A stretch of DNA of 5,075 bases from Arcobacter sp. (GTDB lineage Bacteria; Campylobacterota; Campylobacteria; Campylobacterales; Arcobacteraceae): the NCBI GenBank assembly GCA_030635995.1, contig DAOVXU010000135.1, positions 1-5,075 of the forward strand, read 5' to 3'. The notes below the pieces were generated by a model. It was not told where the DNA came from and did no database searches. It saw only the letters and a program-made list of their open reading frames with translations. Position numbers and translations under genes: made by a program. Shown one piece after another: positions 1-5,075 of this stretch; the stretch's first letter is position 1, and the number at the start of each line of letters is the position of its first letter.

Positions 1-309
1 AGACACTTCATCAATGATAAGTACTTTTAATTCTCTAAATCTTTTTCTTAATCTTGAATTCGTAGCAATATCGTGTATATCTTCATCACTAAAGAAATCC
101 CTTATACCTAGTGCAAAAAACGAATGTATAGTTTTACCATTTAATAGTGATGCAGCAATACCAGTAGGAGCAAGTATAGAAGGAAATACACCACTATCTC
201 TTAGGTAATTTATATAATTCTTTAAGATATGCGTCTTACCTGTTCCTGCACTTCCTGTTAGAAATACATTTTCTCCAATTTTTAGAATATCTAGCGTTGT
301 TGCTTGCAT
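1..309 (-). CDS. PIF1-like DNA helicase, N-terminal part (runs off left edge)
   Basis: This is the first 103 residues of a superfamily 1B helicase of the PIF1/RecD-like type. Such enzymes use ATP to move 5' to 3' on single-stranded DNA and unwind duplexes, forks or G-quadruplexes. Visible motifs are Walker A GSAGTGKT (residues 19-26), the PIF1-type motif Ia APTGIAA (47-53) followed by TIHSFF (60-65), and Walker B VLIIDEVS (96-103) with D100 and E101. Walker A begins only 18 residues from the start, so there is no N-terminal extension. The ATG at 309-307 is well fixed because an in-frame TAA lies two codons upstream; a purine-rich stretch (revcomp of 321-328) could serve as a weak ribosome binding site. 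The gene is divergent from the yaeQ remnant. Family assignment is firm from the motifs; the role in the cell is unknown, and the rest of the protein is outside the window. Confidence 0.9.
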   Translation of the reverse strand, partial: MQATTLDILKIGENVFLTGSAGTGKTHILKNYINYLRDSGVFPSILAPTGIAASLLNGKTIHSFFALGIRDFFSDEDIHDIATNSRLRKRFRELKVLIIDEVS

Positions 310-342
310 TATTTACTTACTTCTTTCAATATATTTGAACTC

Positions 343-348
343 ACTATA
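343..348 (-). promoter_or_regulatory. Candidate -10 box of the PIF1-like helicase gene
   Basis: The minus strand reads TATAGT here, which would place transcription start about 25-30 bases before the helicase ATG. No clear -35 box is seen, as is usual in Campylobacterota. Next to it an AT-only inverted repeat (arms ATAATAA at 354-360 and TTATTAT at 362-368) lies in the divergent helicase/yaeQ spacer. The call rests on sequence resemblance only. Confidence 0.35.
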
Positions 349-381
349 CTGTAATAATAAATTATTATCAATACATTTAGA

Positions 382-394
382 TATACTCTATATT
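382..394 (+). promoter_or_regulatory. Candidate -10 region of the yaeQ remnant
   Basis: Two overlapping -10-like hexamers occur, TATACT at 382-387 and TATATT at 389-394. They lie 20-30 bases before the yaeQ start, and an AAAGGA ribosome binding site follows at 404-409, five bases before the ATG at 415. The presence of usable expression signals means the truncated reading frame may still be transcribed and translated. Confidence 0.4.
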
Positions 395-414
395 ATTTAC
401 AACAAAGGATATCA

Positions 415-708
415 ATGGCAGCTAAAGCAACTATTCACAAAGCTTTAATAAATATAGCAAATATGGATGAAAATTATTATGAAGACCATAACTTAACATT
501 AGCACAACATCCATCAGAAAATAATTTAAGATTAATGGTTAGATTAATTGCTTTTATATTAAATGCAAATGATACTTTGATATTTTGTAAAGGGATATCT
601 CAAGATGATGAGCCTGATTTATGGCAAAAGTCATTAAGTGGTGATATAGAGATGTGGATTGATTTCGCAAGCGTCAACTTGCTTCCTAAAGTATCTTGTT
701 TTGACTAA
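415..708 (+). pseudogene. yaeQ: YaeQ-family protein, C-terminally truncated remnant
   Basis: The N-terminal half matches the YaeQ family, small proteins with a variant PD-(D/E)XK nuclease-like fold and no settled function. Recognisable blocks are the start MAAKATIHKA (E. coli begins MALKATIYKA), LTLAQHPSE (27-35), a DDEPDLW block (64-70) and the following IEMWIDF (78-84). E. coli YaeQ has about 181 residues; this frame has 97 and leaves the family pattern after about residue 84. The last 13 residues, ASVNLLPKVSCFD, do not resemble the expected RIKKA-type helix and the C-terminal half is absent. I read the other two frames after base 664; both stop quickly and show no YaeQ sequence, so a simple frameshift does not explain it. 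A break by insertion or deletion is inferred. The 5' end, with start codon and ribosome binding site AAAGGA, is intact, so a short protein could still be made. Comparison with E. coli YaeQ is from memory. Confidence 0.8.
667..682. repeat. Short inverted repeat at the yaeQ breakpoint
   Basis: The arms GCAAG (667-671) and CTTGC (678-682) are separated by the six bases CGTCAA. This lies exactly where the reading frame stops looking like YaeQ and is unusually GC-rich for the surroundings. It could be a junction or recombination site, or chance. There is no T-tract after it, so it is not an obvious terminator. Confidence 0.4.
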
Positions 709-727
709 AGATTTAACTTTTTAAATT

Positions 728-767
728 ATTCTTGCAGTAGTTTACACAATTGGACTATTGTAAGAAT
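728..767. repeat. Nested inverted repeat downstream of the yaeQ remnant
   Basis: The outer arms ATTCTTGCA (728-736) and TGTAAGAAT (759-767) pair at 8 of 9 positions. An alternative inner pair is ACAAT (746-750) with ATTGT (757-761) around a six-base loop. It could act as a weak transcript end for the yaeQ remnant or be a leftover site of a mobile element. It lacks a GC-rich stem, so function is uncertain. Confidence 0.35.
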
Positions 768-812
768 TTCTATATTTAATCACAATTAATTTAGATTTAC
801 AACAACCATATA

Positions 813-836
813 TACTCGCAATTTAACTCGCAATTA
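813..836. repeat. Iteron pair 1 (tandem 12-bp repeat)
   Basis: Two head-to-tail copies of a 12-bp unit, TACTCGCAATTT (813-824) and AACTCGCAATTA (825-836), differ at two positions. Their ACT trinucleotides start exactly 12 bases apart (814 and 826). A related pair lies 114 bases downstream. Tandem spacing near one DNA turn suggests a binding site for a protein that binds cooperatively on one face of DNA. Confidence 0.55.
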
Positions 837-926
837 GTTTATTAAGATAGTCCTTTTTAGATTTCTCAATTTAATCATACAAACACTTTTATTACAGTAT
901 TTAAAGACTAATTAGAGTTCTAAAAT

Positions 927-950
927 AACTAGAAATTTAACTAGCAATAA
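927..950. promoter_or_regulatory. Iteron pair 2, candidate operator over the fic promoter
   Basis: Two tandem units, AACTAGAAATTT (927-938) and AACTAGCAATAA (939-950), have the same 12-bp period as the pair at 813-836. Aligned over 27 bases the two pairs agree at 22 positions, the main change being TCG to TAG. This pair ends about 20 bases before the TATAAT box, covering the -35 zone of fic, where a bound protein could block or assist RNA polymerase. The Fic protein carries a winged-helix-like domain and is an obvious candidate ligand, but this is inference. Confidence 0.5.
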
Positions 951-969
951 TTTTTAATATAAATAATGA

Positions 970-975
970 TATAAT
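970..975 (+). promoter_or_regulatory. -10 box of the fic promoter
   Basis: This is a perfect TATAAT. Transcription would begin near 982, giving a leader of about 16 bases that contains the ribosome binding site AAGGA (987-991), six bases before the ATG at 998. No consensus -35 is seen; iteron pair 2 occupies that zone. Confidence 0.6.
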
Positions 976-997
976 TGTATAAATACAAGGATATCAT

Positions 998-2188
998 ATG
1001 GAATTTACTCCTATTATACCAACTGATCTTAGTGGAATAATTCATCATAAACATTTAAATAAGGCAGAAGAAATATGCATGAAAAGTGCATCACTTAAAG
1101 GTTCACATAATCAAGATATTATCAATGAAATAATATCACTATTAAGAGTAACGAATAGTTATTACTCAAATAGAATCGAATCAGAAGGAACACACCCTAT
1201 AGATATTGATAGAGCCATGAAAAATGATTTTTCTGATGATGAAAAAAAAAGAGGTTTACAAAAACTATCATTAGCACATATAGAAGTACAAAAACAAATT
1301 GAAGATCATATTGATAATACTAGTGCAATATATGAAAATAAATATATACTAGATATACATAAACAGTTTTATATTCAAGATAGTATGGAAACTTTTTTAA
1401 ATATTCAATATGGAGATTTAAAAGCCCAAATGACACCTGGTACTTTGAGAGATAGGGATGTTACTGTAGGTTCGCATCTAGCTCCATCAAAAGATAATGT
1501 AGTTAGCTTACTTACAAATTTTGATCAAATGTATAATCAATCTAAATATTTATCAAAGTCAGAGCAGTTAATCTATGCACTTTGTTCACACCATAGGCTA
1601 GTTTGGATTCATCCATTTTTAGATGGAAATGGTAGAGTATCTCGTTTATTCTTGGATTATTTACTTTTTAAAATAAAAATAGATGGATATGGATTATGGA
1701 ATATATCAAGAGGATTAGCACGAAATGTTGATAAATATAAAGAGATGTTGCAATATGCAGATATGGCAGTTCAAGGATCACAAGATGGAAGAGGTGCTCT
1801 ATCAAACCGTGGACTAAGTGCTTTTCTTGATTTTATGTTAGAAGTAACTCTTGATCAGGTTGAATATATGAATAAATATTTAAAAATAGATTCACTTGGA
1901 AATAATATAGAAAAATATGTAAAATTATCCCAATCTGGTTTATTTGACAATGAACCATTACCTAAATATTCAGAACTATTATTTAAAGAATTGCTAATAA
2001 AAGGTAATATAAGCAGAGGGGAAGTATCAAATATTATTGGTAAAGGTAGTAGAACAGCAACTACACTTGTAAGTAAATTAATAAAAGCTGACTTTTTACA
2101 ATCTAAAAGTCATAAAGATCCCATATCATTAAAGTTTAATGCACATTTTGCATCATATATTATTCCAGAACTTATGCCTCAGAAATAG
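998..2188 (+). CDS. Fic-domain protein (AMP-transferase) with N-terminal inhibitory motif and C-terminal winged helix
   Basis: Fic enzymes usually transfer AMP from ATP to a hydroxyl side chain of a target protein. The 396-residue protein has a canonical catalytic loop, HPFLDGNGRVSR (205-216), with H205, F207, D209, G210-N211-G212-R213 and R216 all present, so it should be active. Upstream, SNRIESEG (57-64) occupies the place of the class II inhibitory motif (S/T)xxxE(G/N): S57 and E61 are present but the next residue is Ser rather than Gly or Asn. The segment LKAQMTPGTLRDRDVTVGSHLAPS (141-164) corresponds to the beta-hairpin region that holds the target in related Fic proteins. Residues about 322-382 (LPKYSELLFKELLIKGNISRGEVSNIIG and onward) look like a winged helix-turn-helix. 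There is no signal peptide or membrane segment, so it is probably cytosolic. The start is supported by AAGGA at 987-991 and TATAAT at 970-975. No antitoxin gene lies beside it, which fits a self-inhibited single-chain Fic. It sits between a broken yaeQ and an integrase stump and was probably acquired. The cellular target is unknown. Confidence 0.92.
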   Translation: MEFTPIIPTDLSGIIHHKHLNKAEEICMKSASLKGSHNQDIINEIISLLRVTNSYYSNRIESEGTHPIDIDRAMKNDFSDDEKKRGLQKLSLAHIEVQKQIEDHIDNTSAIYENKYILDIHKQFYIQDSMETFLNIQYGDLKAQMTPGTLRDRDVTVGSHLAPSKDNVVSLLTNFDQMYNQSKYLSKSEQLIYALCSHHRLVWIHPFLDGNGRVSRLFLDYLLFKIKIDGYGLWNISRGLARNVDKYKEMLQYADMAVQGSQDGRGALSNRGLSAFLDFMLEVTLDQVEYMNKYLKIDSLGNNIEKYVKLSQSGLFDNEPLPKYSELLFKELLIKGNISRGEVSNIIGKGSRTATTLVSKLIKADFLQSKSHKDPISLKFNAHFASYIIPELMPQK

Positions 2189-2195
2189 TACATGA

Positions 2196-2414
2196 TTATA
2201 TATTCATTAAATTCTGTATCAATTTATTAACATGAACTTCACCACTACATTTTGAAAGTTTAGCATATCTCATAGTGGCATTTATATCATTATGATTCAT
2301 TAGTTTTTTAATAGCCAGTTGACTTTCAAATGTATGTCTTAGTGTATGAATTGTAACCTTATCTAATGGCTCTGTTGCATCTTGATTAAAAAGGATATCA
2401 AATATTGGTTGCAA
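2196..2414 (-). pseudogene. Tyrosine recombinase (phage-type integrase), C-terminal remnant
   Basis: The 72-residue frame is the C-terminal end of a tyrosine site-specific recombinase. It keeps TIHTLRHTF with the H-x-x-R box (H23, R26), LMNH with the second His (H41) and TMRYAKL with the nucleophile Tyr (Y50). The N-terminal DNA-binding part and the first catalytic Arg and Lys are missing, and the only start is a TTG without a good ribosome binding site. In addition, about eight residues are missing between SQLAI and KKLMNH, where family members usually read something like AINGTPIFTIQKLMNH; this in-frame loss would remove a helix of the core. In-frame integrase-like sequence extends a few codons upstream (RKLQPIFDILFNQ) to about 2420, and an in-frame stop lies at 2441-2439, inside the cobA 3' end. 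It is convergent with fic (seven bases apart) and downstream of cobA on the same strand. It is almost certainly inactive. The deletion is judged from memory of the family pattern. Confidence 0.8.
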
Positions 2415-2424
2415 CTTTCTGTAA

Positions 2425-3159
2425 TTAAATAAACCAATTTAATTTTTCTCTTAAATTTACAACTTCCCCTACAATTATAAGAGCAGGTGTTGGTAATTTT
2501 TTTGATAGTTCTACAATATTTTTTAAAGTGCCAACTATCACTTTTTGTTCTTTTGTTGTACCTTTGCTAATTACTGCTACTGGATAATTTTCTTGTTTTC
2601 CTATTTTTAATAAATTTTCAACTATCTGATTTAGGTTACTTAGTCCCATTAGAAAAATTAAAGTTTCATCTGTTTTGCAACTATCCCAATCTAAATTTAC
2701 CAATCCACCTTTTGCTTTATGTCCTGTTATTACTCTAAATGAATTTACAACTCCCCTTTGAGTTACTGGTATCCCTGCATATGCAGGAACTGAGATAGCT
2801 GATGTAACACCTGGAACTATTGAAAAAAGAATATCTCTATCTTTTAAATAAATAGCCTCCTCCCCTCCTCTACCAAATACAAAAGGATCTCCCCCTTTTA
2901 ATCTTACAACTGAATTATAGTTAAGTGAAGATTGATATATAATCTCATTTATCTCATCTTGTGGCACTAAATGTTTACCATCTATTTTTCCAACATCTAT
3001 AAATTTACAATTCTCTTTTGTCTCTTTTAAAATATCTTTATTTGCTAATCTATCATAAATAATAATATCTGCATTTTGTATCAACTTATATGCTTTAATT
3101 GTAAGTAATTCTATATCTCCAGGACCTGCTCCAACTAAATGGACATTTATATTATTCAT
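2425..3159 (-). CDS. cobA: Uroporphyrinogen-III C-methyltransferase (SUMT)
   Basis: This enzyme uses two S-adenosylmethionine molecules to methylate uroporphyrinogen III at C-2 and C-7, giving precorrin-2, the branch point to siroheme, cobalamin and heme d1. The chain is the stand-alone form, with no CysG-type dehydrogenase/ferrochelatase domain. Motifs, numbered from the chosen Met: VHLVGAGPGD (6-15), YDRL (35-38), VVRLKGGDPFVFGRGGEEA (84-102), VPGVTSA (115-121), GIPVTQRG (129-136), TGH (145-147) and PALIIVGEVV (225-234). It ends in the usual LREKLNWF and is complete. I prefer the ATG at 3159 (244 residues): it has AGAGA close upstream, and the -10 box at 3193-3188 gives it a leader of about 20 bases. 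The alternative ATG at 3174 (249 residues) lacks a ribosome binding site and would leave almost no leader. The gene is divergent from the MFS gene. With no other tetrapyrrole gene nearby, its end product (siroheme is the simplest guess) cannot be decided here. Confidence 0.93.
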   Translation of the reverse strand: MNNINVHLVGAGPGDIELLTIKAYKLIQNADIIIYDRLANKDILKETKENCKFIDVGKIDGKHLVPQDEINEIIYQSSLNYNSVVRLKGGDPFVFGRGGEEAIYLKDRDILFSIVPGVTSAISVPAYAGIPVTQRGVVNSFRVITGHKAKGGLVNLDWDSCKTDETLIFLMGLSNLNQIVENLLKIGKQENYPVAVISKGTTKEQKVIVGTLKNIVELSKKLPTPALIIVGEVVNLREKLNWFI

Positions 3160-3184
3160 AATTCTCTTTTTCATCTAAATTTTA

Positions 3185-3200
3185 TCGATTATATAATCGA
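3185..3200. promoter_or_regulatory. Perfect 16-bp palindrome with -10 boxes on both strands
   Basis: TCGATTATATAATCGA reads the same on both strands. It contains TATAAT on the plus strand (3192-3197) and TATAAT on the minus strand (3193-3188). The minus-strand box is well placed for cobA. The TCGAT...ATCGA half-sites resemble those of dimeric regulators of the CRP/FNR family, but the six-base spacing differs from the four-base spacing of an FNR box, so no specific regulator can be named. A second AT-only palindrome, AATATATTAATATATT, follows at 3200-3215. Confidence 0.55.
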
Positions 3201-3265
3201 ATATATTAATATATTATTAATTTAATAGACTATATCTTATTTAATAAAGCTATTTATTAAAACTT

Positions 3266-3274
3266 TGCTATAAT
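3266..3274 (+). promoter_or_regulatory. Extended -10 promoter of the MFS gene
   Basis: TGCTATAAT combines a TGn extension with a perfect TATAAT (3269-3274). Transcription would begin near 3281, just before the ribosome binding site AAGG (3285-3288) and the ATG at 3295. Confidence 0.6.
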
Positions 3275-3294
3275 CCAAAAAAATAAGGATTTTT

Positions 3295-4605
3295 ATGTTT
3301 AAAACTATTATGCCTCTTAATGCAATTATTGCTATGAGATTTTTTGGATTATTTTTAGTACTTCCTGTAATATCACTTTATGCTATGAATATGCCAGGTG
3401 CGACCAATACTTGGATTGGAATTGTTATAGGTGGTTATGCGATTACTCAAATGATTTTTCAAGTACCTTTTGGAATTATGAGTGACAATCTTGGGAGAAA
3501 AGGGACTATTATTATTGGTCTTATTTTATTTGGAATTGGTTCTTTTATTGCTGGTTATGCCCAAGATATGCTTATGCTTTTACTAGGTAGATTTTTACAA
3601 GGTGCAGGGGCTATTGGAGCTGTTGTTACTGCTATGATTAGTGATATTGTAAAAGAGGAACAACGACCAAAAGCTATGGCTATGATGGGTGGAAGTATCG
3701 CTGTTAGTTTTGCGTTGGCTATGATTGCAGGTCCTACTATTGGAGCTGCTTATGGTGTTGATACACTGTTTTATATTGTTACTGTTATAGCTTTTGCATC
3801 TATTTATATTTTAGTAAAATTTGTACCGGATCCTCCACATATTACACATACTTACAATGGAAAAGATAAATATAGTTTTTTGAAAAACCGAGATTTAATT
3901 AAGATGAACATAACAAACTTTTTACAAAAAGGTTTAATGACTTTTGCATTTATGATTATCCCTATTGTTCTTGTGAAAACATATGGTTGGGAGATGGCAG
4001 AATTATGGAAAATATATCTCCCTGCTATGGTTGCTGGAATTTTTGCTATGGCACCTGCTGCCATACTTGCTGAAAAAAAAGGAATGTATAAACAAGTACT
4101 TTTAGTTGGTATTGTATTTTTTGGATTAGCTTATTATATTATTGGTATTAGTTCTACAAATACAATGTTTGCTATTGGTGTAATTATATTTTTTATTGGA
4201 TTTAATATGCATGAACCTATTATGCAATCACTTGCTACAAAATATGCTAAAGTTTATCAAAAAGGTGCAGTTTTAGGTGTATTTAATAGTTTTGGTTATC
4301 TTGGTACTTTTATAGGTGGATTTGTTGGTGGTGTTTATTTAGATAAGATGCCATTAAGCTCAATCGCTTTTGGGATACTTATCATATGTATTTTATGGGC
4401 TATTTTAATTTTAACTTTACCAAATCCTACAAAAACAAAAATAGCATATATAAATATAGATGAAACTGATGAAAATAAATACCATAATTTAGATAATAAA
4501 CCAGGCTGTGTTGAATGGTATATTAATAATACAGAAAAGATTGTAATTATCAAGTATTATACTGATTTTTATAATGAAGAAGAGATAAAAGCTATAATAA
4601 ATTAA
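3295..4605 (+). CDS. YajR-like MFS exporter with C-terminal YAM-like domain
   Basis: This is a 436-residue inner-membrane transporter of the major facilitator superfamily, probably a proton-driven drug/H+ antiporter. About twelve hydrophobic segments lie between residues 8 and 375, with a cytosolic loop at about 180-200 dividing the two halves. Motif A appears as GIMSDNLGRKG (60-70, with D64, R68 and K69) after TM2, and an RxxQGxGA motif B as RFLQGAGA (99-106) in TM4. The N-terminal MRFFGLFLVLPVISLYAM and the following IGIVIGGYAITQMIFQVPFG run closely parallel to E. coli YajR as I remember it. After the last TM segment there is a soluble tail of about 60 residues (377-436) with the strand-helix-strand-strand pattern expected of the YAM domain of YajR: IAYINID, then a PGCVEWYI turn and strand, then KIVIIKYY. 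The start is fixed by AAGG six bases upstream and by an extended -10 box. The substrate is unknown. It is followed by a stem-loop and an RND pump gene in the same direction. Confidence 0.9.
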   Translation: MFKTIMPLNAIIAMRFFGLFLVLPVISLYAMNMPGATNTWIGIVIGGYAITQMIFQVPFGIMSDNLGRKGTIIIGLILFGIGSFIAGYAQDMLMLLLGRFLQGAGAIGAVVTAMISDIVKEEQRPKAMAMMGGSIAVSFALAMIAGPTIGAAYGVDTLFYIVTVIAFASIYILVKFVPDPPHITHTYNGKDKYSFLKNRDLIKMNITNFLQKGLMTFAFMIIPIVLVKTYGWEMAELWKIYLPAMVAGIFAMAPAAILAEKKGMYKQVLLVGIVFFGLAYYIIGISSTNTMFAIGVIIFFIGFNMHEPIMQSLATKYAKVYQKGAVLGVFNSFGYLGTFIGGFVGGVYLDKMPLSSIAFGILIICILWAILILTLPNPTKTKIAYINIDETDENKYHNLDNKPGCVEWYINNTEKIVIIKYYTDFYNEEEIKAIIN

Positions 4606-4629
4606 GTATTAACTTTTCGTTAATACTTA
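4603..4629 (+). terminator. Stem-loop at the end of the MFS gene
   Basis: An 11-bp perfect inverted repeat has arms TAAGTATTAAC (4603-4613) and GTTAATACTTA (4619-4629) around a five-base loop. It begins in the stop codon of the MFS gene. The stem is AT-rich and is not followed by a clear run of T, so it may be a weak terminator or an mRNA 3'-end stabiliser rather than a strong intrinsic terminator. Confidence 0.55.
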
Positions 4630-4634
4630 TTCAA

Positions 4635-4640
4635 TATACT
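4635..4640 (+). promoter_or_regulatory. Candidate -10 box of the RND pump gene
   Basis: TATACT lies in the short spacer after the MFS stem-loop, 31 bases before the RND start codon. If real, the pump gene has its own promoter rather than relying on read-through from the MFS gene. Confidence 0.35.
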
Positions 4641-4671
4641 CCCAAAAATAATACAATTAAAGGCACTTAAC

Positions 4672-5075
4672 ATGTTTGAAAGAATTTTAAGATTTTTTGT
4701 TGAAAATTCAAGAATGAACTATACACTATTTGCACTTGTATTTGCAATAGGTTTATGGTCTTATAATAAAATGCCAAAAGAGATATTTCCTACATTTGAT
4801 ATGGATATGGTGTCTGTAAAAGGTGCATATGCTGGAGCTAGTGTTGATATTTTAGATAAAATGGCAGTTACTGCTATAGTAGATAATGTAAAATCTATTG
4901 AAGGTGTGATATATGTAACAACTATCATAAGCCCAGGTAAATTTACTATAGCACTTGATCTAGCTAAGGGTAAAGATAGATACAATATGGCAAATAAGAT
5001 AAAAGATGCTGTATCTTTAACATTAGGAAATCTACCTAGTGATATGGATGAACCTAGTGTAAATGTACTTGAAAG
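4672..5075 (+). CDS. RND-family efflux pump inner-membrane protein, N-terminal part (runs off right edge)
   Basis: The visible 134 residues are the start of an AcrB/MexB-type resistance-nodulation-division transporter (HAE1-like), a proton-driven trimeric pump that normally works with a periplasmic adaptor and an outer-membrane channel. A cytosolic amphipathic start (MFERILRFFVENSRMN) is followed by TM1 (about residues 18-31) and then the conserved MPKEIFPTFDMDMVSVKGAYAGAS segment (34-57), the beginning of the periplasmic porter domain. LPSDMDEPSV (121-130) is also typical of the family. The start codon has AAAGG at 4659-4663, eight bases upstream. Full-length members have about 1,000 residues, so most of the gene is outside the window. 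No adaptor or TolC-like gene precedes it, so partner genes, if linked, must lie downstream. The substrate cannot be judged from this part. Confidence 0.9.
   Translation, partial: MFERILRFFVENSRMNYTLFALVFAIGLWSYNKMPKEIFPTFDMDMVSVKGAYAGASVDILDKMAVTAIVDNVKSIEGVIYVTTIISPGKFTIALDLAKGKDRYNMANKIKDAVSLTLGNLPSDMDEPSVNVLE

Larger units (their letters stand above)
709..997. other. Non-coding AT-rich spacer upstream of fic
   Basis: No credible reading frame was found on either strand in this 289-base stretch. On the minus strand a short open stretch near 827-870 reads IEKSKKDYLNKLIAS before a stop, but another stop lies directly before it, so it can at most be gene debris. The spacer contains an inverted repeat (728-767), two pairs of 12-bp iterons (813-836 and 927-950) and the fic promoter (970-975). 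No further YaeQ coding sequence is recognisable, which supports loss rather than frameshift of the yaeQ 3' half. Confidence 0.6.

Noticed and set aside
14..208. Plus-strand open frame of 64 codons at the left end
   Set aside because: It lies opposite the helicase coding sequence, whose Walker motifs are unmistakable, and resembles no known protein.
667..682. Integron attC-like site at the yaeQ break
   Set aside because: The hairpin is short and lacks the paired core sites (GTTRRRY/RYYYAAC) in the required arrangement.
396..805. Shared bases ATTTACAACAA near 395-405 and 795-805, considered as direct repeats (att sites) flanking a deletion
   Set aside because: The match is only 11 AT-rich bases, similarity does not extend, and neither copy lies at the yaeQ breakpoint or the integrase junction.
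827..870. Minus-strand peptide IEKSKKDYLNKLIAS as a possible gene end
   Set aside because: A stop codon directly precedes it and no further homologous sequence is seen upstream in any frame; at most it is debris.
2189..2230. Possible bidirectional terminator between fic and the integrase remnant
   Set aside because: Only an imperfect AT-rich palindrome is visible, without a GC stem or T-tract, and part of it lies in the remnant itself.
675..2420. CAACTTGCTTC (near 675) against CAACTTTCTGT (near 2412) as flanking repeats of an island
   Set aside because: Agreement is limited to about 8 of 11 bases, too weak to be called an attachment-site duplication in AT-rich DNA.
3852..4553. Two minus-strand open frames inside the MFS gene (3852-4064 and 4335-4553)
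   Set aside because: They are antisense shadows of a clear membrane transporter, with hydrophobic patterns mirrored from the sense strand.
4761..4985. Minus-strand open frame opposite the RND gene
   Set aside because: The plus strand reads through as a typical RND pump N-terminus; the opposite frame has no family resemblance or start signals.

Overview
The window is strongly AT-rich and looks like chromosome of an Arcobacter-type member of the Campylobacterota (Epsilonproteobacteria). This rests on overall base composition, on TATAAT-type -10 boxes without clear -35 boxes, on short AAGG ribosome binding sites, and on the resemblance of the MFS, RND and SUMT proteins to that group. The genus assignment is inference.

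Layout. (1) Bases 1-309, minus strand: N-terminal 103 residues of a PIF1-like DNA helicase that runs off the left edge. (2) Bases 415-708, plus strand, divergent from the helicase: a YaeQ-family gene of which only the N-terminal half remains, followed by a short unrelated tail. (3) Bases 709-997: a non-coding AT-rich stretch with an inverted repeat and two pairs of 12-bp iterons; the second pair sits just upstream of the fic -10 box. (4) Bases 998-2188, plus: a complete Fic AMP-transferase with an N-terminal inhibitory helix and a C-terminal winged-helix-like domain. (5) Bases 2196-2414, minus: a decayed C-terminal scrap of a tyrosine recombinase with an internal deletion, touching the 3' end of (6) a complete stand-alone uroporphyrinogen-III C-methyltransferase (2425-3159, minus). 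(7) A divergent promoter region with a perfect 16-bp palindrome. (8) Bases 3295-4605, plus: a YajR-like MFS transporter with a soluble C-terminal YAM-like domain. (9) A stem-loop, then the start of an RND-family efflux pump (4672 to the right edge).

Interpretation. The helicase, SUMT, MFS and RND genes look like ordinary resident genes. The stretch from about 664 to 2420 looks like an old insertion or rearrangement scar: yaeQ is cut on the left, an integrase stump lies on the right, and the only intact gene between them is fic. The best candidate for something undescribed is this fic unit, a single-gene class-II-like Fic protein with its own DNA-binding-type domain and a set of iterons over its promoter, which suggests autoregulation. 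The SUMT and the two exporters show no evident functional link to it.
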